Positions 22,202 to 30,951 of a DNA stretch of 64,000 nucleotides are shown here, one piece after another. The position numbers and the translations under genes were made by a program. The notes beneath the pieces are model-generated. The model ran no database searches. It worked only from the letters and a program-made list of their open reading frames with translations, and was not told the origin of the DNA. Within the stretch, counting starts at the first letter, position 1, and every line of letters starts with the position of its first letter. The stretch is from an uncultured Lachnospiraceae bacterium. Lineage in GTDB: Bacteria; Bacillota; Clostridia; Lachnospirales; Lachnospiraceae. The DNA lies in assembly GCA_910586025.1 (NCBI GenBank), contig CAJUIO010000003.1:23114-87113 (forward strand), given 5' to 3'.

Positions 22202-24663
22202 TAGATCACCTCCTTATCTACTTTACACAGATATTTCCTGCACCATTTTCTCATCAATTTCACTGTTGCCGTCAGAAAACGGAAAACCGAATCTATAGCG
22301 ATTGAAAATACAACAAATAACATTGCGCACTTTTCTGACATTCCTGTGATTGCAAATAATTCCGGGAAAAAAATGCTGCATCCCAAAAGTCCGAGGATAC
22401 ATCCAATCCATACCGCAACTCGAACTTTATTAAAGGGCTGGCATATCCGGTATAAAATCATAAATCCAACAATAGCAAGCAGCATGGTTGCAGCTGTGGA
22501 CGTATCCACAGGGTCTACGCCAAATACATGCGCAAACAATACCATCGCCCCAACAGCAAAAACATCTGTCAAACCTCCAGGCAGCGCCTTTATTAGGACG
22601 TTTGAAATAAAATGTCCCTGAATCCGCTCCTCATTTGGCTGGAGCGCAAGAAAAAACGCCGGAATTCCTATTGTAAACATACTGATCAGAGCAATTTGTG
22701 CAGGCTTCAGCGGATAAGTAAAAGAAAAAACTACCGCCAGTATTGCCAGCAAAAAAGAAAAGATATTCTTCACTAAAAACAGACTTGCTGACCGTTGGAT
22801 ATTATTGACCACTCTGCGGCCTTCCATTACAACAGACGGCATACATGCAAAATCCGATTCCAGAAGCACCACCTGGGAAGCCTGTACCGCCGCCTCGCTT
22901 CCCGATGCCATCGCAACACTGCAGTCTGCATCTTTTAAGGCAAGAATGTCATTTACCCCGTCTCCTGTCATGGCAACCGTCCTGCCTTGCTTTTTTAAAG
23001 CATGTACAAACTCTCTCTTCTGGGCAGGCGTGACCCTTCCAAATACTGTATATTTGCCAACTGCCCACCCAATATCTTCTTTTGTTCTAAGTGTGGCTGC
23101 ATCTACATATAATTCTGCATTTCTTATTCCCGCTTCTTTTGCGATTTCTGATACTGTCAATGGATTATCTCCCGAAATCACTTTTACCTCCACCCCTTGT
23201 TCAGTAAAATATGAAAAAGTTTCCGATGCCTTTTTTCTTATTGGGTTGGTTAAAAGAATATACGCAAGCGGACGCACCTTTCCATTTAGTTTCCCATCTT
23301 CCGGCCTATCTTCGGATTCTCCAAATACTAAGACTCGATAACCTTTTTTCGCATATTTTGAGATCTCCCCTTCGTATTTTTCATATTCTTCCCGTAAAAC
23401 AACTTCCGGCGCACCCAGTACATAAATTTCTTCCCCGAACACAGCGCAGCTATACTTTAATGCAGATGTAAAAGGAAAGACCGTATCCGCTGGTTTCCCG
23501 CTTTTTTCCGTAAAATATGCTTTCATCGCTTCCATTGTACTATTGTCACTGCTCATGGAAGCTACAAAATCTCCCACTACTTTCAAAATTTTCCCTTCGT
23601 CCTCTATCGAACTTTCCCTGTCGGAAGATGAAAGCACTTCTGCCGGCATTATTTCCTTTACACTCATCTTGTTTTCTGTAATCGTTCCTGTCTTATCCAC
23701 ACATAGCACATCTACCCTTGCAAGTGTCTCAATACTCTTCATATCATGGAGCAGCACATTCTTCTTCGCAAGCCTCATAGCGCTTACAGCAAGCGCTACG
23801 CTGGCAAGAAGGTATAATCCCTCCGGTATCATTCCAATAATAGCTGCCACCATAGAGGTAATACTGTCTCTCAACGTCTCGTGATTCATAAAAAACCCCT
23901 GAATAAAGAGCAGAAGTCCAATAGGCACCAATACAATTCCTACAAACTTTACCAGTTTATTCAGTGAGCGGATCATTTCCGAGTTCTCTCTCTTTTGCAT
24001 TGTTTTGGCTTCAAGTGTAAGTCTTGAAATATAGGACGCTTCCCCCACTGCTGTCAGTCTTGCCCTGCATTCTCCTGAAACAACAAAGCTGCCTGACATT
24101 AATTGCCTGCCTTTTTCTTTCGTAATCTCATCGGATTCCCCTGTAAGCAGGGATTCATTCACCTGAATCTCCCCGCTCACTACAACTGCATCCGCACAAA
24201 TCTGATTTCCGGCCTGAAACACCACAATATCATCTAGTACCAGTTCCTTTGATTCAACCCTGCTGATTTTTCCTTCCCGCACTACGAATGCATGAGGTGC
24301 ATTCAGCATTGTCAGTTCCTCCAAAACTTTTTTCGCGCGGATTTCCTGAACAATCCCAATTAATATGTTTGCAATGATAACCGGCAGAAATGTAAGATTC
24401 CGAAAAGATCCGACCATACATAAAAGTGCTGTAAGTACTGCAAAAATAAGATTGAAATAAGTAAATATATTATCATGTACAATCTCTTTTTTCGTTCGAA
24501 CAGGCGGTGACACTTCCACATTTCCCCATCCGGCATACTTATATTCCTGCACCTGTTTTTCCGTAAGCCCATAATCAGGATTTACCTCGTAACGCATAAC
24601 TGGTGCATTTCCTATACTGCCTTCGTTTTGTGAGACTGCCGTTCCTCTGTTCATCCATCTCAT
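22201..24663 (-). CDS. P-type cation-transporting ATPase (CtpE/calcium-type)
   Basis: The 820-residue P-type ATPase has LLTGESDEITKEKG (actuator), PEGLYLLASVALAVSA (transmembrane helix 4), the phosphorylation site LCVDKTGTITENKM, VISGDNPLTVSEIAKEAG and MTGDGVNDILALKDADC. About ten membrane segments are visible and there is no N-terminal metal-binding domain. The PEGL motif and overall layout resemble CtpE-type enzymes, linked to calcium handling, rather than heavy-metal P1B pumps. It sits behind regulon promoter copy 7 with a small secreted protein downstream. The ion is not determinable from sequence. Confidence 0.88.
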   Translation of the reverse strand: MRWMNRGTAVSQNEGSIGNAPVMRYEVNPDYGLTEKQVQEYKYAGWGNVEVSPPVRTKKEIVHDNIFTYFNLIFAVLTALLCMVGSFRNLTFLPVIIANILIGIVQEIRAKKVLEELTMLNAPHAFVVREGKISRVESKELVLDDIVVFQAGNQICADAVVVSGEIQVNESLLTGESDEITKEKGRQLMSGSFVVSGECRARLTAVGEASYISRLTLEAKTMQKRENSEMIRSLNKLVKFVGIVLVPIGLLLFIQGFFMNHETLRDSITSMVAAIIGMIPEGLYLLASVALAVSAMRLAKKNVLLHDMKSIETLARVDVLCVDKTGTITENKMSVKEIMPAEVLSSSDRESSIEDEGKILKVVGDFVASMSSDNSTMEAMKAYFTEKSGKPADTVFPFTSALKYSCAVFGEEIYVLGAPEVVLREEYEKYEGEISKYAKKGYRVLVFGESEDRPEDGKLNGKVRPLAYILLTNPIRKKASETFSYFTEQGVEVKVISGDNPLTVSEIAKEAGIRNAELYVDAATLRTKEDIGWAVGKYTVFGRVTPAQKREFVHALKKQGRTVAMTGDGVNDILALKDADCSVAMASGSEAAVQASQVVLLESDFACMPSVVMEGRRVVNNIQRSASLFLVKNIFSFLLAILAVVFSFTYPLKPAQIALISMFTIGIPAFFLALQPNEERIQGHFISNVLIKALPGGLTDVFAVGAMVLFAHVFGVDPVDTSTAATMLLAIVGFMILYRICQPFNKVRVAVWIGCILGLLGCSIFFPELFAITGMSEKCAMLFVVFSIAIDSVFRFLTATVKLMRKWCRKYLCKVDKEVI

Positions 24664-24724
24664 ATTTCCACCTCATTATCTTCGATTTCATTTTTCCATA
24701 TTCAAGGTTTTTTTATTATAACAG

Positions 24725-24785
24725 AATATCCCTCTCCTATTCTTAACAGAAACTAATCAATTCTTAACAATTCTTAATGCCTAAG
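24725..24785 (-). promoter_or_regulatory. Regulon direct-repeat promoter of the P-type ATPase (copy 7)
   Basis: On the minus strand five units lie between 24785 and 24741 (CTTAGG, TTAAGA, TTAAGA, TTAGTT, TTAAGA) at ~10-11-bp steps. GATATT follows at 24730-24725. A second possible -10, TATAAT, lies at about 24716-24721. Confidence 0.7.
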
Positions 24786-24821
24786 AAATCTTGTGTAGAC
24801 TGTTTTTCTTTTACCCTCTCG

Positions 24822-25511
24822 CTAATGGTCATACTCCCCCTCCATATTACATTTTACAATTATCCTAATATTCGCTATGGAACTGCATGTAGATAATATC
24901 ATTTGTTTCTCCTTGTTATCCATCTCATATACACTATTCGTTTCTGTTACACCGCGACATTCTATGACTTCATATGTTAAGGTTTTTTCTGGAAGATATA
25001 TAAATACCCTTCCCTGCTCTTTCCGGAAACCAGCATCCTGATATTTTTTCAGATTGCTAAACATACTCCCGTCTTTCATATTATGACCATATAAAATCAC
25101 TTTTCTGTCTGTAAAATCCGCCCGGTTCCGGTAATCCAGAAAAATACTCCCTGCCTTATTCGCGTTTCTGTCAAAGGTATAATGCAGATAATGCTCATTA
25201 TCCTTTCCCTGCACCACCGGGTAATCCACCCCGATTCCTGGAATCTGTATCCAAGCCACAATATCCCCATTCATTGCCCGAAGCCCGTCAAAATCGATCT
25301 CCGGCAGATTTTCTTCCGGGTCTTCCTGTTTTTTTGGCTTTCCTTTGGAATCTTTTTCCACATCCGGCTTCTCAATGATAAATTTTTTTAGTTTTTGATA
25401 CCCGGCAGATGCTTCACGGTAATCCTCCCATACCTGAAACAAATATCCGCCTGCCGCCAGAAAGATGACTCCCAATATCACCAATAATATATATTCTTTT
25501 TTTCTACTCAA
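24822..25511 (-). CDS. srtB: Class B sortase
   Basis: The 229-residue protein has an N-terminal transmembrane anchor (about 8-27). The sortase core shows GDIVAWIQIPGIGVDYPVVQ, catalytic His in ILYGHNMKDGSMF, and Cys in QMILSTCSSIANIR, with a downstream Arg (IANIRIIV). It covalently anchors surface proteins to peptidoglycan or polymerises pilins. The likely substrate is the VaFE protein encoded immediately upstream. The start is TTG with AGGAGGAG upstream. A terminator sits between the two genes, which would set their ratio. Confidence 0.92.
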   Translation of the reverse strand: MSRKKEYILLVILGVIFLAAGGYLFQVWEDYREASAGYQKLKKFIIEKPDVEKDSKGKPKKQEDPEENLPEIDFDGLRAMNGDIVAWIQIPGIGVDYPVVQGKDNEHYLHYTFDRNANKAGSIFLDYRNRADFTDRKVILYGHNMKDGSMFSNLKKYQDAGFRKEQGRVFIYLPEKTLTYEVIECRGVTETNSVYEMDNKEKQMILSTCSSIANIRIIVKCNMEGEYDH

Positions 25512-25581
25512 AAAAATCTCCTCCTATCTGCTTAAATCTGCCCAATCTGCTATTATCCAATTTATCTACATTGCTACAACG

Positions 25582-25623
25582 AAAAAAAGCCGCCATACCA
25601 ACATTTATTGTCAGTACGGCAGC
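25582..25623 (-). terminator. Intrinsic terminator between surface protein and sortase genes
   Basis: A 14-bp G-U-containing stem (GCTGCCGTAC... with ...GTATGGCGGC) is followed by seven T on the minus strand. Confidence 0.85.
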
Positions 25624-25666
25624 CTTCTATCTTTTTGCTACTCTTTTTTTCCGTCTTATCCTGCTT

Positions 25667-28600
25667 TTAAAACTTTTTCCTGCGGATACGGATAATCACT
25701 GCTACAATTCCTGCAAATGCCGCCACTAAGACAGCAACCGGAATCCACAGGTTTGTCGTATCCCCGGTTTTCGGAGCATCCGGTGTATCCGCAGGCTTTT
25801 CTGGCTCTGTCGGTACTTCCGTCAGTTTCACAGTCTGGCTTTCTGCCTGAATGTCTTCATGATTCGTTAGCTCCACTTCTTTTTCTTTGTCTTCTTCCTT
25901 CATGGTCACATAGAGCTTTTCAAAGACAACCACATCATGCCCCTTCAGTGTCGTAGCATCAAAATTAAAGATGACATCCACCGTTCCCTCTGTCTTTTCC
26001 GGCTGGAAGATCGTTTCTGCAGTCACCGGCTTTCCGTCAATCTGCACTTCCTTCCCGGTTTCCTTATCCATCAGGGTTCCAACAAGCCGGTAAGACGTAT
26101 CTTTGGTCACCAGCCCTTTGTGCCCGACCGTATCTACAAGCTGTGTATCTTTCTCCGCAAACGCCTCCTGATCCCCGTCCTTCCCGTCTTTGGCTGTCGT
26201 GCCGATTTCCGGGAAATAAATACTCTGGGGCGCGGATTCAATATCCGCATGGACTGCCACTTCCTTCTCCTGATAGGAAACGGATTCAAAGACAACGATT
26301 GTTTTCCCTCTTAAGGCGCTGGCATCAAAGGTAAAGGATAATTCCACGCTTCCTTCCTCTTCCTCTGGCGTAAACAAAAGCTCGGAAGTCACCAGCTTCC
26401 CATCAACCAGCAGCGGCTCCCCCGTCTCCTTATCCATCAGGGTTCCAATTAGCTTATACTCCTTCCCCGGAACCAGGCGATAGGAAACCGTATCGGTAAT
26501 GGTCAGTTCTTTTTTCGGAATCGCCATCTGGCTTCCGGTTTCCAGGCAGAGCGCTTTCGTCCCAATCTCTGGGAAGAACATCTGCTGATCCTTGAAATCC
26601 GGATCTGCATGCATGCCAATCTCCTTTTCCTCCTGGGTGATAGATTCATAAATCACCGTGTTCTTTCCTTTTAAGGAGCTGCCGTCAAAGGTAAATACTA
26701 CATCTACCGTTCCCTCGCTCTCCTTCGGCGTGAACGTCGTCTGGGCAGTGATCGGCTTCTCCCCATCTAACAGGGGTTCCTCCGTCTCCACATCCATCAG
26801 CCTTCCAGTTGCCACATATTCCAGATTCGGAACCAGCCCTTTAAAGAAAATGGTATCCGTCAGCTTGACCTTCTCATCTGCGCTGGCAATATTTTCTTCC
26901 GTATCCGAATCCTTCGCCTTTGTCCCAATCTCCGGGAAGGAAACCTGCTGATCGGTATCCTTTAAATCCGCATGAACCGCCAGCTTCTGCCCCTCTTGAT
27001 AGAGTTCCTCAAAAATAACCGTTGTCTTCCCCTCCAAAGAAGTCGCATCAAAGGTAAATAAAACCTCTACCTTCCCGGAAGATTTCTTGGCGGTAAATTC
27101 TGTCTCGGCGGTTACCGGCTTTTCCTCAATCAGGATGGCCTCCCCTGTCTCTGCATCCATGAGCGTACCGGTCACCTTATATTTCTGCCCCTTCTTTAAC
27201 CCGGAATATTCCACCGTATCAATCAGCATCACTTCCTTTTCCGGCTTGCTCATATGGGTGCCGGTCTCCTTATCCAACGCAATGGTGCCGATCTCAATCT
27301 GATCGTCCGTAAGCGTTCCTAAATCTACCGTAACAGAATCCTTGTAGATGGTTACCTCAAATTTCAGCAGGTCCATTCCCTCATTCGCCTTACAGCGCTG
27401 TTCTTCCACCGCATAGGTATCATAAATCAGCGCGCCTTTGGAATCATCCGGCTTGGATGTCCCAAACCAGATCCCGTCCTCCGAGGTCTTCCCCTGGTTG
27501 GTGTTATGGGTGTGCTTGTTCCATTTCGCCGAAGTACTGGCATACCCATTCTTGTCCGTTACTATCGTATGGCTCTCCCCGGTAGTCACAGAGGTAATGG
27601 CAAAAGGAATATCCGAAAGCCGTTTCTGCTCCCCGTCCGCCACCTTGATCAACTCCAGATCCCCGCGGATAACCTGGTTTAAGATTGCTTTCTCTTCCAT
27701 CGTCACATCCACGATCTCCCCATTCTTTACAATATCAAATTCTGTGGAAAGCTTTCCTTCATTCAGATAGCCCTCCGGAGCCTTCGTCTCATCAATGCGG
27801 TAATGCCCGAAAGGAAGAGCATCTTTTTTCGTAGCGGCAGTTCCCTTGCTGTCTGTCGTAAGGCTTAATACAACCTGGTTCTTAGTATAGGCTTTCCCTT
27901 CCACCATTACCGGATGGTCGTTTAAGGAAGTGATGGTAAATACAGCTCCCTCCAGCGACGCACTGCCCTGGGCTTCTGCCTTCTTCGTTTCCAGATCACG
28001 CTTCTGTACTTTGACCCCGCCCCGGTAGATTTGTTCTTCTACGGAAGACGCATTATAACAGGATATCGTTTCCTTTGCTCCGCCTGCGGTAATCTTCTGT
28101 ACAAATACCGTATCATTGGCAAAATATCCGGCCGGAGCCTTCGTTTCCTGTACTGTTACCGTCCCAAGGGGAAGGCAGGGCGTTTTCCCGTCTGTCTGGG
28201 TATAAAAGGCATCTCCGGACACCAGATAATTTTTAGAGAAATGTACTTTCCCCTCTGCATCCGTCTTAAAAATCCAGGTGCGGGCAGGCTTTGCGCCGCC
28301 AGCGGCCGGATCGGTATCGGACTGCCCGGTATAAAACTTCACGGTAAACTGTGCTTCTGCTAAGGAAGCGCTCCCCTGGGGTTCTGCTTTCTTCCTCTCC
28401 TTATCTAACTTCTGAAGGAGCAGGTCCATCGGATTGCTCTGCGGAACCTCCGTTACGGTAACTGCCGCCATCTTTTCCGGCTCCACGGTGACCTTATGTG
28501 CGGTCACGTCTACGATATAACCTTTTGATGCGGTCAACTCCTTCACCGTATAGTTTCCTGCCTCCAGCTCCCCGGACTTTGCATAGCCGTTCTCGTCCGT

Positions 28601-29305
28601 GGTCAGTTTCGCCACCTGCTTTTCCCCTTTAAAAATACCGTATTCCGCGCCTTTTAAGGAGTAATTGCCATTCCCATCAGAAACAGCACCATTGGCAGAG
28701 GACTTGCGAAGTTCGATGTATCCGTAAGGCACCTGGTACCAGCTCCCCACAATCGTCTGGCTTCCCCTTCCCGGAACGATGAAGGCCCGGAACGTCTCCG
28801 GAGGCGCCGGGAGATCCTTGATGGCATTCGCTACTTCCACTGCCTTGTCAATATAGTTCTGTGGCGCACCGTAAAAAGCGCCGGTAGAAGATGAATAATC
28901 TGCATAAATATAAGCAACTACCAGATGCCCGATGACATAGGAATTATCATCAGACCAGCCGCTTAGATACTGCTTTTTGATGTGCTTGTCATACCCATAC
29001 CCGCCGTTTAAGTAGTAAAGCGCCTTCCTAATAGGCGAACTGCTTCCCAGCAGGTTATAGGAATAGGTCCCGGACGGCGGCGTGGACTCCTTCGGCTCCA
29101 CGCAATAAGCCGTGTTGCTCCCGTCAAAGGTCATCCGGGAAGTGGAATAGCTCCCATATGGAATATGCGCCCCGGCATGATAATTAATGGTGCCGTCTGC
29201 TGCATGAACAGGCATCACATAGGAAAGCAGTGCACCTGCCAGTACAAAAACTGCCAGCAGAGAAGCGGACAGCCGCTGCATACACTGTTTTGCGTTTTGT
29301 ATCAT
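25667..29305 (-). CDS. Giant VaFE/SpaA-repeat sortase-anchored surface protein
   Basis: The 1212-residue protein starts at the ATG at 29305 (GGGAGG upstream). Order of parts: signal peptide (ending VMPVHAADG); a thioester-like domain with TAYCVEPKESTPPSG; three or four SpaA/Cna-B prealbumin-like domains with ETKAPEGYL and KELTASKGY E-boxes; and four tandem ~115-residue VaFE repeats (GLKKGQKYKVTGTLMDAETG, VVFE/VIFE, FPEIGTKA). The C-terminus is DAPKTGDTT (a PKTG sorting motif) plus a transmembrane helix and RIRRKKF. Isopeptide-bonded stalks of this kind hold up adhesins. In an ICE it may promote donor-recipient contact. Three terminators precede it. Confidence 0.93.
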   Translation of the reverse strand: MIQNAKQCMQRLSASLLAVFVLAGALLSYVMPVHAADGTINYHAGAHIPYGSYSTSRMTFDGSNTAYCVEPKESTPPSGTYSYNLLGSSSPIRKALYYLNGGYGYDKHIKKQYLSGWSDDNSYVIGHLVVAYIYADYSSSTGAFYGAPQNYIDKAVEVANAIKDLPAPPETFRAFIVPGRGSQTIVGSWYQVPYGYIELRKSSANGAVSDGNGNYSLKGAEYGIFKGEKQVAKLTTDENGYAKSGELEAGNYTVKELTASKGYIVDVTAHKVTVEPEKMAAVTVTEVPQSNPMDLLLQKLDKERKKAEPQGSASLAEAQFTVKFYTGQSDTDPAAGGAKPARTWIFKTDAEGKVHFSKNYLVSGDAFYTQTDGKTPCLPLGTVTVQETKAPAGYFANDTVFVQKITAGGAKETISCYNASSVEEQIYRGGVKVQKRDLETKKAEAQGSASLEGAVFTITSLNDHPVMVEGKAYTKNQVVLSLTTDSKGTAATKKDALPFGHYRIDETKAPEGYLNEGKLSTEFDIVKNGEIVDVTMEEKAILNQVIRGDLELIKVADGEQKRLSDIPFAITSVTTGESHTIVTDKNGYASTSAKWNKHTHNTNQGKTSEDGIWFGTSKPDDSKGALIYDTYAVEEQRCKANEGMDLLKFEVTIYKDSVTVDLGTLTDDQIEIGTIALDKETGTHMSKPEKEVMLIDTVEYSGLKKGQKYKVTGTLMDAETGEAILIEEKPVTAETEFTAKKSSGKVEVLFTFDATSLEGKTTVIFEELYQEGQKLAVHADLKDTDQQVSFPEIGTKAKDSDTEENIASADEKVKLTDTIFFKGLVPNLEYVATGRLMDVETEEPLLDGEKPITAQTTFTPKESEGTVDVVFTFDGSSLKGKNTVIYESITQEEKEIGMHADPDFKDQQMFFPEIGTKALCLETGSQMAIPKKELTITDTVSYRLVPGKEYKLIGTLMDKETGEPLLVDGKLVTSELLFTPEEEEGSVELSFTFDASALRGKTIVVFESVSYQEKEVAVHADIESAPQSIYFPEIGTTAKDGKDGDQEAFAEKDTQLVDTVGHKGLVTKDTSYRLVGTLMDKETGKEVQIDGKPVTAETIFQPEKTEGTVDVIFNFDATTLKGHDVVVFEKLYVTMKEEDKEKEVELTNHEDIQAESQTVKLTEVPTEPEKPADTPDAPKTGDTTNLWIPVAVLVAAFAGIVAVIIRIRRKKF

Positions 29306-29379
29306 AGATTTCCTCCCTATCAATTTGTTCTGCCATAATGATCAGAAGAACCTGTCTCCTTTTACTACTATGGCAAAAA

Positions 29380-29404
29380 GAAAAAGCAGCCTTAAAGCTG
29401 CTAA
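29380..29404 (-). terminator. Leader terminator 3 of the surface-protein gene
   Basis: AGCAGC-TTTAAG-GCTGCT is followed by TTTTCTTTTT on the minus strand, ~75 bp upstream of the start codon. Confidence 0.75.
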
Positions 29405-29466
29405 AACAATTTTGTAACACATTGTTCCGGCAAATTCGATTCCCTTACCTGAATATCCCGCCGCAA

Positions 29467-29505
29467 CAAAAAATACCAGGCAGATGATGCCTTCTCCTGG
29501 CGGTG
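29467..29505 (-). terminator. Leader terminator 2 of the surface-protein gene
   Basis: CCAGG/CCTGG flank an inner AGGC/GCCT pairing, followed by TATTTTTT on the minus strand. The 29.31-29.64 kb interval holds three terminators and no gene. Confidence 0.65.
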
Positions 29506-29558
29506 CCCTTTCCCGCATTATTTTCTCCTCCTTTTCCCTGGCCTTCCATCAGGCCATA

Positions 29559-29596
29559 CAAAAAGAGAGCTGCATACCCACAGCTCCCTTTTTGTA
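29559..29596 (-). terminator. Leader terminator 1, after the primase-like gene
   Basis: AAAAAGGGAGCTG pairs with CAGCTCTCTTTTT around GTGGGTATG; self-complementary A/T tails make it usable on both strands. Confidence 0.8.
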
Positions 29597-29637
29597 TAAC
29601 CTGATCCTATGATTTTTGTTCTTTCTACTAAATATAA

Positions 29638-30882
29638 TTATGCTGCTTCCTGTCCGTAACTTACCAGATTATAACGCAGCTCCCAGTCATCAATCCCTTT
29701 ATACTGCTCTTTCCACATACCTTCCGCATCTACATCCCACACCGCACGTCTGCAGGTTAGGGAAAGCTCTTCACAGATTTCATAGAGTTTTAAGCACCCT
29801 TTGCGGATCTGCTCCCGCTTTTCTTTCTTTTTCGGGCATTCTGTCCCGCTCTCGCTGCATGTCCAGCATACAGTTCCATAATCCTTCCTGCAGGCAAGAC
29901 GCATCAGCTTATCCATATCATTTGCTTCTACCACCTCCTGAAGCCCCCGACCTTTCAACCGGATCAGCATCTGCCGAAGCTCCTTATGGTTCAGCACTCC
30001 GGGATTTCCAATATACGTCTCCCCTGTCCGCTGGTGGGTGACTTCCGCTTTCAAAATCCCTTCCGTCACAAACACCCTTTGTGCATCCGGATCTCCCGAA
30101 AGGCTGACCGGGCTTCCCGGCGAACATCCCTTATTCAATTTTGCACTGCTGAGCCAGACATATTTCCGTTTCTGATAAGGAACGTCAAGCCGGATCTGAA
30201 ACGCTGTTAAAAGACCGTCAAAAGACCAGACCGGGCAAAGATAACCGCTGTTCTTCGGATAAAAGGCAATCTCCCAATCATGATTCCGGTTGACAAAAAA
30301 TCCGGGCACACCCTTCAGGTTACAACCGGATCTGATAAGCCTCCTTGCAATGGATACCGAATCCTCTGCACAGATACTTTTATAGCCCAGCTGCTCCATC
30401 CGGGAAATCTCCGCTTCTGTTAACCCCCGTCTTCTTAAATCCGCCTTATGGGAGAAGGATAATTTCAACAGTTTCAGCATCTCCCGGTAAACCTGATCCC
30501 TCTGTTCATAATCTACCGGCTCCGAAAGTTTCTCCCTGCACCGTTTTTCTCTTTGCAGCACCTGCTTTTGGCGTATCCTGCATTCCTTTATTCCCATCGG
30601 CAGTTTTTCCTGAATCATCCAGTAGGATTTTAAGTAACGGTTTTCTCCGTATATCCCCTGTAAGTCCGCATACAGCGTCAGCATGTTGCCGCCTGCACCG
30701 CAATGGAAACAATGATAGACATTGACGATCTCACCTTTCTTTATCACCACAAAATTACACTTTCCTCTCTCGTCCCCACAGAACGGGCAGACCACATTGT
30801 AGGAATTCTCGTCTCCCCCCGGAAGCCTCTGCACCCCTAACAATGCGCCTACATCTGTAATCGTAAATGGTTTTGCTCTCAT
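29638..30882 (-). CDS. CHC2 zinc-finger/Toprim primase-like replication protein
   Basis: The 414-residue protein starts at the ATG at 30882 (GAGGAG upstream). Residues ~20-75 form a CHC2-type zinc finger as in DnaG: VVCPFCGDERGKCNF, then VYHCFHCGAGGNMLTLY. The C-terminal half has Toprim-like strands (RVFVTEGILKAEVTHQRTG, LQEVVEANDMDKL) and a charged linker. It probably primes replication of the transferred strand or the circular element. It follows the ERF-like gene through an attenuator. Confidence 0.82.
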   Translation of the reverse strand: MRAKPFTITDVGALLGVQRLPGGDENSYNVVCPFCGDERGKCNFVVIKKGEIVNVYHCFHCGAGGNMLTLYADLQGIYGENRYLKSYWMIQEKLPMGIKECRIRQKQVLQREKRCREKLSEPVDYEQRDQVYREMLKLLKLSFSHKADLRRRGLTEAEISRMEQLGYKSICAEDSVSIARRLIRSGCNLKGVPGFFVNRNHDWEIAFYPKNSGYLCPVWSFDGLLTAFQIRLDVPYQKRKYVWLSSAKLNKGCSPGSPVSLSGDPDAQRVFVTEGILKAEVTHQRTGETYIGNPGVLNHKELRQMLIRLKGRGLQEVVEANDMDKLMRLACRKDYGTVCWTCSESGTECPKKKEKREQIRKGCLKLYEICEELSLTCRRAVWDVDAEGMWKEQYKGIDDWELRYNLVSYGQEAA

Positions 30883-30906
30883 CTTTTCACTCCTCGTATA
30901 CTGTGA

Positions 30907-30940
30907 CAAAAAACATGGTCCCCCCTAAGAGAGACCATGC
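30907..30940 (-). terminator. Attenuator before the primase-like gene
   Basis: CATGGTC (30939-30933) pairs with GACCATG (30920-30914), followed by TTTTTT on the minus strand, 25 bp upstream of the start codon. Confidence 0.85.
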
Positions 30941-30951
30941 CTGTTCCTTCC

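Noticed and set aside
25717..28363. Several plus-strand open frames opposite the surface-protein gene
   Set aside because: They are antisense shadows of the repetitive coding sequence, without ribosome binding sites.
25700..28400. Regular repeats in the surface-protein gene as a possible CRISPR array
   Set aside because: The repeats are ~345-bp coding repeats (VaFE domains) with diverged sequence, not short identical repeats with spacers.
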